NCBI GenBank assembly: GCA_027475525.1
Contig: JAMWFC010000096.1
Span: forward strand, 62,001 to 126,000
Reading direction: 5' to 3'
DNA length: 64,000 nucleotides
From: Macrolepiota albuminosa
Taxonomy: Eukaryota; Basidiomycota; Agaricomycetes; Agaricales; Agaricaceae
A model generated the notes under the pieces. It was not told where the DNA came from. It searched no databases and was given only the letters and a program-made list of their open reading frames with translations. This document shows positions 53,776 to 64,000 of this stretch, piece after piece (the first letter of the stretch is position 1; the number at the start of each line of letters is the position of its first letter). The translations under genes were made by a program, and so were the position numbers.

Positions 53776-55994
53776 AAGAAATTAGGACATTGTGGGGTGC
53801 TAGAATGACATAAGACCAGCCTTTCTTTTATAAAAATCGTGAGACACAGCCCAACTCAATCATGCTGTAGCTAATTGATATATTTAGTCCCCTTGTTCGA
53901 CTTCAGACCGCTTGTAAACTGTTCCGTGGCTAAAGGGCATCAACTCTCATCAACGACCTATCCATTTATAATCGCAGAGTGCTTTGTACCCAGACACAGA
54001 TGCGCGAAAATGCGACGTAAGTGTCTACGGAATCGCCATATCCTTGAAATGAGTCACCTGAACATCAAGAAGTTTTGATGTGTGATGTGCGGCATCGCTG
54101 TGGAGCTTGATATGTATCGGTTACCTTTATGCATACCTTCCAACACGGAAGTTGCTCCTGCAACAAGAAGGCCATCGGGTGAATCTGGCGCTTTATTGTG
54201 AGAAATTATTCCAGCAGCGTCTCACACCATAGGCAGTAGTCTCAGCACGAGACACTTACGGAAATCATGAGACAGATCTTGATATAATCAATGTACACTG
54301 CCTTGCGTACTTGATTAGTAAGGATCGTGTTCAATCCATGCCAACTACTACCTCTGCAGTGTTCTAGCCTGTATTTCACAGCTGTAATGCCCACGTGCTT
54401 CAAAGCCCGTATTCGGTGTGGCCTATACCTTTGCGTTCTCCAACGTGAGTCTCAAAGGCAGAGATCGTGCTATGCGACCTGTAGATCATGGTCTGATTGT
54501 ATATCATGCACAGGAATTCCAGACCGTTTTGATTTGATTGAGTTGTGATGCTTGAGGCCACATTCTCTCATTACGCAAAATGTGTATTATAATGAAGAAA
54601 CCAACTAGCTGAGGACAGTTGCTAGAAACAACGGAAATTTCGAACTCATCTAGGGGATTGCAGTATTAATGTAACAAGGATTTGTTCCTTCACTGCTTTC
54701 TAAAACATTGCAACCGGCGTCATCACGGCAATATGAGGCCCCCACTCAAGCATAATGACAAGATATCTGGTGCACATTGAATTCTGCCACTTCCGAGACT
54801 TTTCCTTGAGCAAGAAAAGAGGTCATCTTCGACTGCTGGTTTAATGCCATGCAAACCAGGCATCGAAACAGGAGTCTAATCGATCTCAAGGAGTGCGTTC
54901 CGCAGAAAGGCTATGCGCTATTCTTCTCCAAAAAAGGAAATGAATTGCCATGATGCGGCTCGAATTCGCCGCCAATCTCAAAATGACAATGAGTGACAAA
55001 TAGCAATTCTGAAACGTGTTCATTCTAATTGTTTTGGGACTGATCACAGTCCGCCAATTGGGTACATTGGAGGAACTGATGAACGCACCTACTCTCACTA
55101 TTCACAATGACCAAATCCTCCCAGTATATCGCAGACCCTACAAGGTTGCCGCGCGAGAAAAGTGGTCGCACCTTGAGAGATCTCCCGGCATAGTTCTCCT
55201 TCTGATCTCTGATCCATGTTCGTTGTGTCCCGCGAGTCCCTCAAGAGCCACATTATAGTTCTTTTCAGGACGCAAATTCGATCTGTCTCTCCACGCGGTC
55301 ACTCTCTTCTTTGGTTTCTCACTAGACAGGGCTTTCCAGGACCTTACCGTAAGAACGCTCAGTCCAGAAGAGTGTACCACATTCTTTCATACAAGAGCAG
55401 ATCTAAAGGATTAGAATAAGCGGAGATGGCGGAATGAAATGGCGAGAGAAGGTCTGAAAAGATTCTGATCCCGCAGGGACGCTTGGAAGAGGCGGATTCA
55501 GAGCAAGATCAATTGCAGAAGTAGAAAGAACACTCGTTCGTACTGAAAGAGAGGCTCAACTCACCGAACCATACCACTGATATACTATTATGAGTAAAAC
55601 TTGCATAACCATGGGACTGCTCTCTGCACTCAGGCCGCGTGACTAGTAGTAAATTATTCCTGTGGCTTAGTTTCGAAAACACCTCTCAGCCGTATTGAAG
55701 CAGCTTCCGACAAAGGAGTATCTTGCAAAAAAAAATAGTTAATAGGATGTCATCGTCCTATCCATTAATCCGTGCTGGTGAATCCAAAGTCAGGAAAAGA
55801 TCATGGTCCGAGCCAAAGGGTCTTGTTCACTTGAGCATTCTCATATTTTTTTCTTGTTTTAGACAGTGGCCCAAAACAGTGGCCACTGGACAATTATAGG
55901 GCCAAAGCACTAACCATAACAATCTGACAAAGAGCAGATCCAAGGATAAAAACCCTGTTCGAAGGCCACGATAAATCATAATACCATCAACCCA
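53776..55994. other. About 2.2 kb without a recognised gene
   Basis: Frames of 60-80 codons on both strands (53875-54078, 54327-54548, 55016-55258, 55138-55380) carry no family motif and have no consistent splice pattern. Likely degenerate sequence. Confidence 0.4.
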
Positions 55995-56506
55995 ATGTCC
56001 TTTGAAACCTTCGTCGAAACCTATCGTTCCAGCTTTTCTAATAACGACGAGTTGACTCCTGAGGAAATTCAGGACACCTTGGATATATGGGACGAACTTT
56101 TGCAGATCTCAAAGAGACTCAAGATGGAGAGGAAGCATTGGGAGGATCTAGAGGGCCTTGGCTTACCTGAGTACGCAACGAGTGAGGAGTGGTTGGAGGC
56201 AGCCATAAAGTCAGGTCGAACAGGGAAATCTGCTGAGGAACTCACTACCCCTTGTTGCACGATTGACAGAGATCTCAGAAGATTTTGAAGCGGTGATGAA
56301 ACGATTCAAGGCGGTGGGGAACAGCAGTAAGAAGGCCCAGCTCCGTCGCACGCTTTCAGACGTTTTTCCTTTCGCCAAAGGTGAGAAAAAGTGTCACTAC
56401 ACTCTAAAGCTTGACATAACGATTTGTAGAATACGATTTGACAGATATCTTTCCGCTCAAAGGCAAAAAGGTTCCTGAAGGAAGCGACGACTTGAAGAGG
56501 AGTTGA
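55995..56506 (+). CDS. Small hypothetical helical protein with a frameshift
   Basis: ATG 55995 opens MSFETFVETYRSSFSNNDEL and a helical, acidic protein. At about 56247-56252 the frame shifts by one base within a run of C (ctacccct); the other frame continues LTEISEDFEAVMKRFKAVGN to AK, then over a 50-nt intron (gtgaga...tgtag) to EYDLTDIFPLKGKKVPEGSD and TGA at 56504-56506. Total about 155 residues. The shift is either a sequencing error in the C run or real decay. No family recognised. Confidence 0.5.
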
Positions 56507-56607
56507 TGAATGAAATTAACATGCTATCCAAGAGTGTCCTGTAGAAAGTAAACAGTGCTATGCGTAAAAGTTCACAGAAGATCTGTTGCACGAATGACAC
56601 ATGTCAT

Positions 56608-56608
<1 letters not shown>

Positions 56609-56648
<40 letters not shown>
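56609..56648 (-). repeat. Poly(A) tail of the LINE (40 T on the plus strand)
   Basis: An uninterrupted run of 40 T directly beyond the ORF2 3' flank. It marks the 3' end of the insertion and the target-primed integration site; its purity suggests a not very old insertion, or a mapped length limited by assembly. Confidence 0.95.
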
Positions 56649-56649
<1 letters not shown>

Positions 56650-56918
56650 GTGGTTCTATGGGTGGCTAGACGTATCTACATGTTGTTAGCTTCTAGTCAC
56701 CAGAAAAGGAGGTATTTTAATTTATCTTCAATGGAGTTTTGTGTAGAAAGTGTCGGCCCACCTAAGGGAAATGCAATTTACGCACTGCGTGTGGGGCTCG
56801 GGCTTGTTTTTTATTACCTGTTTCGTCCTGGTGGGCGGTCGGTCCCCATACCCACTAAAACCCTTCTTGCCGACTTCCATGCTATGTGAGTGTGCACGTG
56901 TTCCTGTATTATCTTGTA

Positions 56919-59900
56919 CTAGGTTTTTGCAACAAGCTCTTTGTCGACGGCTCTCCTGCCATATCTTTCCTCATTTGAGGCTAGGCAGTCTACTTTTATT
57001 CTTCTTTCCATAGTGTTCTGCCATTTCCTCGTTACCTCCTCTATCGTGGGTATTCTCTCAGGGTCCGACCCCTTTTGTATACACCAGTTACATCTGATGT
57101 TCCATATCAATCGGGCAGATTCTGAAATGATGATACTGTACATCCTGCTCCCGGCCTCTGTCGTCTTGCCGTTTGTGTGTTTAGGTCTCGCTAGGTTGCA
57201 CTCTAGTATTAGTCCTAGGTTCGGGTCTGTCCACTCGAGGTCCCTTCTCTCACACAGCTTTCTTGTGAGTCTCCAGATGGTTTCTTGGCCGGTTGCCTCA
57301 CATTCAGTCAGGATGTGGTTCATGTCCTTTGTGGTGTCACACATTGTGCACTTACTTCGTATTTCATAGTTCGGTATCTTTTCCCAATACTTTCCGATTT
57401 TGAAAGCACTGTGCATTGCTTTCCACAGGAAAGCTCTGGTCTCTTTGGTAATCGTCTTGCTCTTCAGGGATCTCCATAGGTTCTTATCTGATGGTAGGTC
57501 TCCGTTAACTTCTTTTAGTGCCCACCGGGCCTTATCCAGGTTTATTAGGGTACTCCTCCTTGTTGGGGATGGCTTTCTTTCTACTATGCCCTTGTAAAGT
57601 AGGGCCTGTGAGGCCGTGGCCAGTCGTGCACCCGGTGTGTAATATCCTTTTGCCGGGGTTGTGCTTACATTTGGACCATTGGGCATATTTGCCCCTGTCT
57701 TGGCCAGCTCGTCGGCCTTCTCGTTTCCCTTGATGCCGCTATGGCCTTTTACCTTGGTCAGGATGGTGTGCCCTGCTCTCTTTCTCAGGTGTGAGGCAGT
57801 GGCTCTGAGCAGCTCCCGGTTCTCAACTCCTACCCACCCTATATCTTCATTATGTTTCAGGGTTTTAGTCAGCCCATCTATGGTTATTTTCGAGTCACTT
57901 ATTATTTCCAGGTGGTCATGCGAGTTCGTGTTCTTTGCGGCATAGAGTATGGCCAGAGCTTCCCCAGCATTGTTTGATTGAATTAAGTGTTTAGGTACTT
58001 TTATTGCTGCGTTCCGGGGGTCGTCATCTCCATACCAGATCCCTGCTCCGGCTTGCGCGTCGTCGTATCCATTCTTTAGGCAGGACCCGTCTGTGTACAC
58101 CTGTGTCCATTGAGGTACCCTGTTCTCCTCTGTCTCAGTGGCCTGGCTGATGTCTTGGTCTGTAGTAGTGTGATCCTCTTCGACTTGAGTGTCGTCTACA
58201 AGCACTCGAAAGCAGTCCTTTAGGGACTGTCCTGGTGGAATGTTCTTGTTGAAGAGGATGGAGTCCTCGTTGTCCAGTCTGTTTCTGATTTCATCGGGGG
58301 CTTGTGTTTGGTATGGTGGATCTGATGGGTCCAGGGGGTTCCATTCACTGTTTAATTTCTTCAGGAGTTCTCTTGCGCTTACACCGCATTTATGTGGGTT
58401 TTTACATCCCATCTCTCTCAGCCTTTTACAGTGCATGCATTTACAGTTTTTTCTCGGTTTGTGGTGCTCGTTGAGGGTACTGTTCATCTGCTTTATGAGT
58501 TCTAGCAGGTCTCCCACCGTTCTTATTTTGTGGTTTCCTCTCTGACATTTTGCTGTGGCTGTGTTGAAGCCTGGGTTTTTCATGCCAACCATTCCGGTGT
58601 GATACCAAACTGGCATGTCGAGCTTTGGTTTGGGTCCGATGTTTGTGGGTTGGATGAGTATTTTGTGTTTCCTTGCGGTCTTAATCATGTCTTTTAGTGA
58701 TCTTGGGAGGCCTCCTTCGTTTTCTCTTGTGTTTGTGGTCAGCGTTTGGAGGAATATGTTATGGTAGGTTCTGTCTTCTTGTGCTTTCCATTTCTTGTTT
58801 AGGTTCATGTGTATTAGGGAGTCGGCAACCTTTGCCCATGTGGGGCGCGATTCTCCGAAGTTGAGGAACCTTTTTGCTTTCATTAATTCAATGGCTTCAT
58901 TTCGTATTTTTATGTCCAGCAATTTCTTGCCGCCTTCCTCTATGGGTTTTATTAGGGTGTCCATTCCCACCGTTGGGTGGGTGGCCCCATCCCATATGAA
59001 ATTTCTTATCATTTGTGTTAGCCTCTGTTCGATTTCATGTGGCATTCCTTGGACACATGTACGGTACTGTGTTCTACCTCCCACCACCATCCCGGTTATC
59101 AGGCGACGGCCATCTATTGTGGGGTGACTTCTGTCCCACCTCTCCAGGTCTTTGGATATCTTTTCCAGTGTGGGTGTCCATACACTAAGATTGTCAACTC
59201 CATTACCTATGAAGGAGCCTAGGAGTCGTGTGGCTTCGCCATCTTGTGCTATTTTTATTTCTTCGGGGATCCTCGCATGGAGGCCTTTCATTGTTCTATT
59301 CTCTATTAGGTTTGTTCTAGAGTCCTTGCTGCCTATAGGTACGATTGCTGTCTTTGGGTCATTGAACTTCCCTCCTGATGCTTCACACCAGTTCTTTAGG
59401 ATATTTTGGAGGTCTTCGAGATCATCATTCTCTGACAGGTATACCGTCGTATCATCAGCAAATAGCTTGGCTATCAGCCTCTCAGTTTCGTCATCTACTT
59501 TTATCCCTTCAAGGTGGGAGTCTCTAAGCATTTGTGCTAGCGATTCAATCACTAGGTTAAAGAGTAGGCAGGACATTGGGTCCCCCTGTCTCACCCCTCT
59601 TTTAACTCTGTAGGGGGTGCTTCTTTCTCCGTTTATGATAACTGTTGTTTCTGCATTCTTATATAGGGCCTTCACAATATTTATAAAATGTTTGGGGAAG
59701 CCAAATGTTTTTAGAGTGGCCCATAGGAATTTATGCCGTACTCTGTCGTATGCTTTTTCCTGGTCGAGACATATTATCATGCCACTGACATCTTTTCTTT
59801 CACCCCATGCTAGGATCAGGTTTGCAAGCTCAGTTTGATCCTCAATCCTTCATCCCTTCATAAACCCTGCTTGGTCTGGGTGGATTAGGTCTGGGGTCAC

Positions 59901-62252
59901 TTCAGATAGTCTGTTGGTGAGTGCTTTCGTGAATGTTTTGTAATCCGAGTTCAGCACAGTTATTGGTCTGTAGTTTCCTGCATCTGTGCAGTCACCCTTC
60001 TTATAGATTGGGCAAAGCCAGCCCTCAGCAAAGTTAGTATTTTGTTCTATCCCGTGTTCTTCAATGTCATTGAACAGGATCGTGAAGTAGTCTGATATAT
60101 CAGAGGTGTTTCTGGTGCCTGTTATATTTTCATCTGTCTCATTTTCACTTTTCTCTTCTTGGTGTAGGAGATCTTTCCATATTTCCTGTGGTATGCCATC
60201 TGGGCCTGCTGATTTTCCATTTGGTAGGCTCTTCATTGCCTTCTCTACTTCGTTCCGTGTAATGCTTAGTGCCAAGGCGCTGCTTTGTTCTTTGGTCATC
60301 CTTTTCCTTATATGGTTCAGGACAGTCTTAGTGCCCTCTTTATATTTACGTGGATCCAATATTGGGTCTTTACTTTGTAGGTCGTCATGGAATTTCCTCA
60401 TTATGTTTGCCATTACGTCTGACCTTCTTGTCAGGGGTTTATTTGGTCTACTTTCATCATGCAGCGCTGCTATGACATCTCGCTGAGTCGCGTCTTTATT
60501 TGCGTCTATCCACGTTTTTCGTAGAACTTCTCCTTCTATGAAAAATTTTGCATCGGTATTGTCTCGCATTCTCATCATTTTTGATCTCTTTAGTGTCTTA
60601 ATTCTTTCGTCAATAATGGCTGTCTCTGCTCCTTTATATGTATCTTCACACTCCTTGTTGTTTAGAATATCCTGCCTATTTTCTTCTAGGCTTGCTATAA
60701 TTCTATCAATTTTTGCTGTGATACATTTTGTGTGTTGCCTGGTCGTATTTACAATCTCTTCTTTAAGTTTCTTATGAATGGTCTGGGGATTGTTTACGGA
60801 TGTTTGTCGTATTGTTGATTCTTGTGATTTTATATAGTACTGTTCGGCAAGCTCTTTTAGCTTTGCTTTCAGTGGCTTATTCTCAAGAAGAAAGGCTGGC
60901 ATAGCATATCTGCCTGTTCCCTGGTGGGGCAGCCAGGGATTCAGGATGTTTGCATAAACTAGGAGGTGGTCTGTTTGTATGCCCGTTCGTATGATTTTCC
61001 AGTTATGCGTGAATTCATGGAGGTCCTCTCTTATATAAATGCAATCTATTCTTGATTGTGAGGTGCCATTTTCTGTTCAGAAGGTGAAGTTTATTTCAGT
61101 TGGGTTCTCCCTTCTCCATCCATCTATCAGGTTGAGGTACGTTTTTAGGCTGGATAGAGAGTTTACTGTACCCAGAGGGTCCTGGTGTGGGGGTAGTCGG
61201 TCTGCAGAGTCTTCTACAATGTTGAAGTCTCCGAGCATACACGTAGGTTTTCCCCATTTCTCTTTTTTCCAGAGTTCTTCTATTCGTTCCCAGAACTCTT
61301 TATTCTTTCTGTGTGGGTTAGGCGCGTAGACGACCAGGCATGTGACTGTTGTCTCCTGGCTCCATGGAATGTCCACAATCATTGCTCTTCCTATGATGAT
61401 TATTTCTACGCTTGCTTCCTTCCATCTAGTGGTTCTCTTATTAAGGATCAATGCTACTCCCATTTTGTTTGGGGATGAGTTGTCTAGAGTGGATATAATG
61501 TGCAGTCTTTTTTCATATCTAGCGTTCAAAATCTTCCTTTTCTCTTCTGTAAGGTGCGTCTCCTGAAGCGCTAGGATGTCTATCTTCTCCGCTATCATGA
61601 GGTTGCTTATCTCCCCCCATTTGTGTTCAGTGGAGTTGGATCCTGCTCCTCTTATGTTTAAGGTCGCAATCCTCAGAGCTCCTTTATGTGGTAGTTTCTT
61701 GTTCTTTTCTCTGCTCCAGTTCATCACGCTCATATCATTTTGGATCGTTGTTTCTATATGCAGGGGTGTCGGGTACGCTGTCTGCAGCTGGGGTTCTCTA
61801 TTTGCACCTGGGCATTGTGGGTATGTCTCCGCTGGCTCTCTCAGATGTTGTGTCTGGCTCAGGGTTTTCTCTACTGTAGATATTTGTGAGGATTTGCTAT
61901 GATCCAGCCCTGTCTCCAGGGGGTACTCGCATTTGGTTTGCGTGTCATACATTGTGGCCCTATCGCCATCTTGGGGGTCCATGTGCCCCCCTCCCATATT
62001 TCGGGAGTGTCCCATTTGGTGGGTCACAGGCACTGTGCCTGTCGCAAGTCCTGTACTTGCGTCGACCATTATGGTCCTGGCTGTTGTAGCCATGTCCCTC
62101 TGTGGGATCCCGCCTCCGTCCTCCTGGTTGGGTTCCTCAGGAGGTCGAGCGGCGGCCGTTTCGGTCCTCCCTCCCCTCTCCAGGAGGTGTGTGCCTTGAC
62201 CGTCTATATTCAAACCTGTATTAGTATATTCTTCTCTGTGTTTACCTTTCAT
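56919..62252 (-). pseudogene. LINE ORF2: endonuclease, reverse transcriptase, RNase H
   Basis: One frame of 1,778 codons from 62252 to 56919 with only two stops, TGA at 61077-61079 and TGA at 59850-59852. Endonuclease near residues 195-390 (LRIATLNIRGAG, LALQETHL, MLGDFN); the first stop falls just before the SRIDCIYI block of that domain. RT follows, with the catalytic LFADDTTVYL near residue 930. RNase H spans about residues 1385-1520 (QVYTDGS, NNAGEALAIL, EIISDSKIT, KADELAK). A C-x2-C-x7-H-x4-C motif (CTMCDTTKDMNHILTEC) follows near residue 1660. The protein nicks target DNA and copies the RNA into it. The second stop sits in a GFMKG-RIEDQTEL block where Arg (CGA) is a likely ancestor. Confidence 0.9.
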
Positions 62253-62415
62253 GTTGTTGTGTGGGGGTTGGGGTTGCGGGGCATATACTTTTCCTTCTGT
62301 AGGTGCTTCGGTTCGCCCAGTTTCGGGCAGGGCAGTCCTAGCTTCTTGCGCTAGGTCACATTTAATTATATCGAGTATGATTACAGTATATGCACCGGCT
62401 TTGGGTTAGTGGTAA

Positions 62416-63954
62416 TCACGCTCTTCCCCTTCCTCTGTAGACATGATCTCCGTATCGTCCTCGGAATCCATTGTATCTGCCTCTCTCTCTGCCTCTGATA
62501 CTGGTTCTTGGTTGATTCAGGCGGGCGTTCCCATTTTCATCATCCGCAAAGTCATTCTCACCAGCTATGTTACGACGGCTGTCAGGCTTGTAGCCCAGCC
62601 ATCCTGGAATTTGGGAGAAGGGACAATTGTACGAGTCGTGGTCGGCTGATTTGCACCCTGTGCAGATGGGCTGTTCATCTTTTGTGAGTGCATACCCTTT
62701 TCCGAAACCGACGGTTTTGAAGCTGCATGCTCTCATTTTCCGACGTAGGAGCTTGTAGTCCTCATCACTGAATTCTGGGTTCTCATTGAGGTATATGCTC
62801 CAGCTCCTTGCCATGTCGCTTCTCTGTTTGATCAGGATGAAGGACGCACGGATGTTTAGGACCTGGTCCAGGGCTTCTCCAGGTGGTGCGCTTGATTTAC
62901 TTTCAACGATCGCCCTTATCTCTGGTGATGTGCGGAAGGTGTTGCGTACTAGATCCTCCACTAGTGCCTTTGCTTCTGCAGTGTTGTTGTATCTCAGTCC
63001 CTTGATCGTCATGATGTAGAGTTGTCTCGGGATATCGTGTGGCAGGAAGAAAATTGTTGTATCTGGTGATGCCACCACTTCCAGGTTGACCAGACGTTGT
63101 GCTTTGCATTGGCTTAATCCCACGATGAGGGCATGGTAGGGGTGAGGGAATCGGTTGTCCTCTTTTGGTGGGAGGTCCTGCTCTGGGAAGATAACTGCAA
63201 GGCTTTCATCGTACTTGATGTATACAAGGTTTTTGATTACTGTCTTGATGGCGTCCTTGACTTTCGTTTTCCCCATCTCCGTGGGTTCGTATTTGCCCCG
63301 GTATATTCTTGCCCATATTGCTGGGCCCTCCAGGTCTCTCCATTCGTCTAGCATCCGTGGTGCAATGTTGAAGGATGGGTCAGCGGCCAGGTAGACTCTT
63401 GGCCACCCTGTTGCAGGAGTTGCCGTTCTGCAAAAACCCTTGCCATTTATGGTCACGTCATTTTCGGTTGTTTCAAACCAGTGTTCGGGGTCATCTCCCT
63501 CCTCCTCTTCCTGACCATCCTCCTCTTTGGGGGTACTGGGTGTTGGGCTCGAGGTTATCATTGGGCTGCCAGTTCCTCGGGTGGCTCCAGGTCGTTCATT
63601 TGGGTTGGTCCTCCTCAGAGTATCAGTGTTCTGTGGGCTTCCCTCTCGGAGGTCATGTGTTGCATTATCTGCTTTCCAGGGAGTTTGGTCAAGCGTTTCT
63701 TTGGCTCCTTCTCGGTGTGGTGTGTCCACTGGTGTCTGTTTGTCGTCCTGGCTCTCTCCTTCCCTGGCGTTGGCCTTGGGTGTTTCCTCCAAGCTGGTGT
63801 TCGCTTGGTCTTGGCCCGGGGCATGGGTGACTCTGCTTGTGCTGTTCAGCTGTTCGATATCCGAATATCCCAGTGCAGAGACGGAGAGGGTGGGGCTTGG
63901 GCATGGGGATTTGTGCTTCTCGGTGGTTAGGATTCCCTCACTGTGCTCGCTCAT
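62416..63954 (-). CDS. LINE ORF1 (RNA-binding, CCHC zinc knuckle)
   Basis: 512 codons from ATG at 63952-63954 to the stop at 62416. A Ser/Pro/Glu-rich N-terminal third, a globular middle (GWPRVYLAADPSFNIAPRML, LPHDIPRQLYIMTIKGLRYN), and a CCHC knuckle CTGCKSADHDSYNC (C-x2-C-x4-H-x4-C) near residue 440, then an Arg/Gly-rich end (RERGRYNGFRGRYGD). It would bind the element RNA and form the particle used in retrotransposition. The frame is intact, unlike ORF2. Confidence 0.9.
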   Translation of the reverse strand: MSEHSEGILTTEKHKSPCPSPTLSVSALGYSDIEQLNSTSRVTHAPGQDQANTSLEETPKANAREGESQDDKQTPVDTPHREGAKETLDQTPWKADNATHDLREGSPQNTDTLRRTNPNERPGATRGTGSPMITSSPTPSTPKEEDGQEEEEGDDPEHWFETTENDVTINGKGFCRTATPATGWPRVYLAADPSFNIAPRMLDEWRDLEGPAIWARIYRGKYEPTEMGKTKVKDAIKTVIKNLVYIKYDESLAVIFPEQDLPPKEDNRFPHPYHALIVGLSQCKAQRLVNLEVVASPDTTIFFLPHDIPRQLYIMTIKGLRYNNTAEAKALVEDLVRNTFRTSPEIRAIVESKSSAPPGEALDQVLNIRASFILIKQRSDMARSWSIYLNENPEFSDEDYKLLRRKMRACSFKTVGFGKGYALTKDEQPICTGCKSADHDSYNCPFSQIPGWLGYKPDSRRNIAGENDFADDENGNARLNQPRTSIRGRERGRYNGFRGRYGDHVYRGRGRA

Positions 63955-64000
63955 GCTTTCAGTGGCACATCTTTTGTGTCTTCTCTCCTTGATTGGGGAG

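Larger units (their letters stand above)
56609..64000 (-). mobile_element. Tad-like LINE (non-LTR retrotransposon), nearly full length
   Basis: From right to left: ORF1 with a CCHC knuckle, a 163-bp spacer, ORF2 with endonuclease, RT, RNase H and a terminal CCHC motif, a 3' untranslated part of about 270 bp (56649-56918) and a 40-base poly(T) at 56609-56648, which is the poly(A) tail on the minus strand. RNase H in a LINE with an apurinic-type endonuclease is characteristic of the fungal Tad clade. The 5' end lies beyond the window. Two in-frame stops make this copy non-autonomous. Confidence 0.92.

Noticed and set aside
53776..55994. Several 60-80-codon frames as small genes
   Set aside because: No start context, codon bias, splice logic or recognisable motif supports them.
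56609..56648. Poly-T run as a transcription terminator or sequencing error
   Set aside because: It abuts the 3' end of a minus-strand LINE, where a poly(A) tail is expected.

Overview
The window looks like nuclear DNA of a filamentous basidiomycete, most likely an Agaricomycete. Genes are split by many 45-60 nt GT-AG introns. The recognisable families are typical of that group: an extended G-alpha-like protein, a hydrophobic-surface-binding (HsbA-like) protein, a MARVEL-like four-helix membrane protein, a protein-kinase-like gene, Zn2Cys6 and C2H2 regulators, and a P450. Transposons are chromovirus Ty3/gypsy, Ty1/copia, Helitron and a Tad-like LINE with RNase H. No ribosomal RNA gene and no CRISPR array is visible. 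There is one 100-N scaffold gap (26887-26986).

Layout. (1) 1-3788: 3' part of a decayed chromovirus with its 3' LTR, inserted in a Helitron Rep relic (3789-4936) that lacks its catalytic HUH region. (2) 4952-5522: stray copy of a Cys-rich C-terminal domain. (3) 5796-16075: a 10.3 kb element bounded by ~350-370 bp inverted repeats, with two convergent multi-exon genes. The plus-strand gene is OrsD-like with C2H2 fingers; the minus-strand gene is an unrecognised large protein with a tandemly amplified acidic exon. Both appear to start from the same first exon (Met-Pro-Arg-Gln plus a GT donor) carried inside the inverted repeats. A SINE-like repeat with a tRNA-like head sits between them. (4) 16.5-19.5 kb: HsbA-like gene and small secreted-type fragments. 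(5) 19.8-22.7 kb: second SINE-like copy and an AT-rich, intron-dense gene of unknown family. (6) 22.7-30.2 kb: a mosaic of host-gene pieces (G-alpha, Zn2Cys6-factor middle region, HAM1-like, USP5-like deubiquitinase, basic tail of an unknown protein, AIF-like). (7) 30.3-51.1 kb: mostly ordinary genes (Zn2Cys6 regulator, unknown nuclear-type protein, MARVEL-like protein, a divergent pair of a PD-(D/E)XK-like and a kinase-like gene, SR cyclophilin, second G-alpha piece, cytochrome P450, truncated Roadblock, C2H2 regulator). (8) 52.1-53.8 kb: F-box gene abutted by a copia fragment. (9) 56.6-64 kb: an almost full-length LINE on the minus strand with a 40-base poly(A) tail, ORF2 and ORF1.

Two things need attention. 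First, the 5.8-16.1 kb element matches no transposon class I can name and is the best candidate for an undescribed system. Second, eight perfect tandem duplications with period exactly 77 bp occur from 4.6 to 43.1 kb. At least five break a reading frame that is restored by dropping one copy. They look like unmerged assembly overlaps, so gene models across them should be corrected before use.
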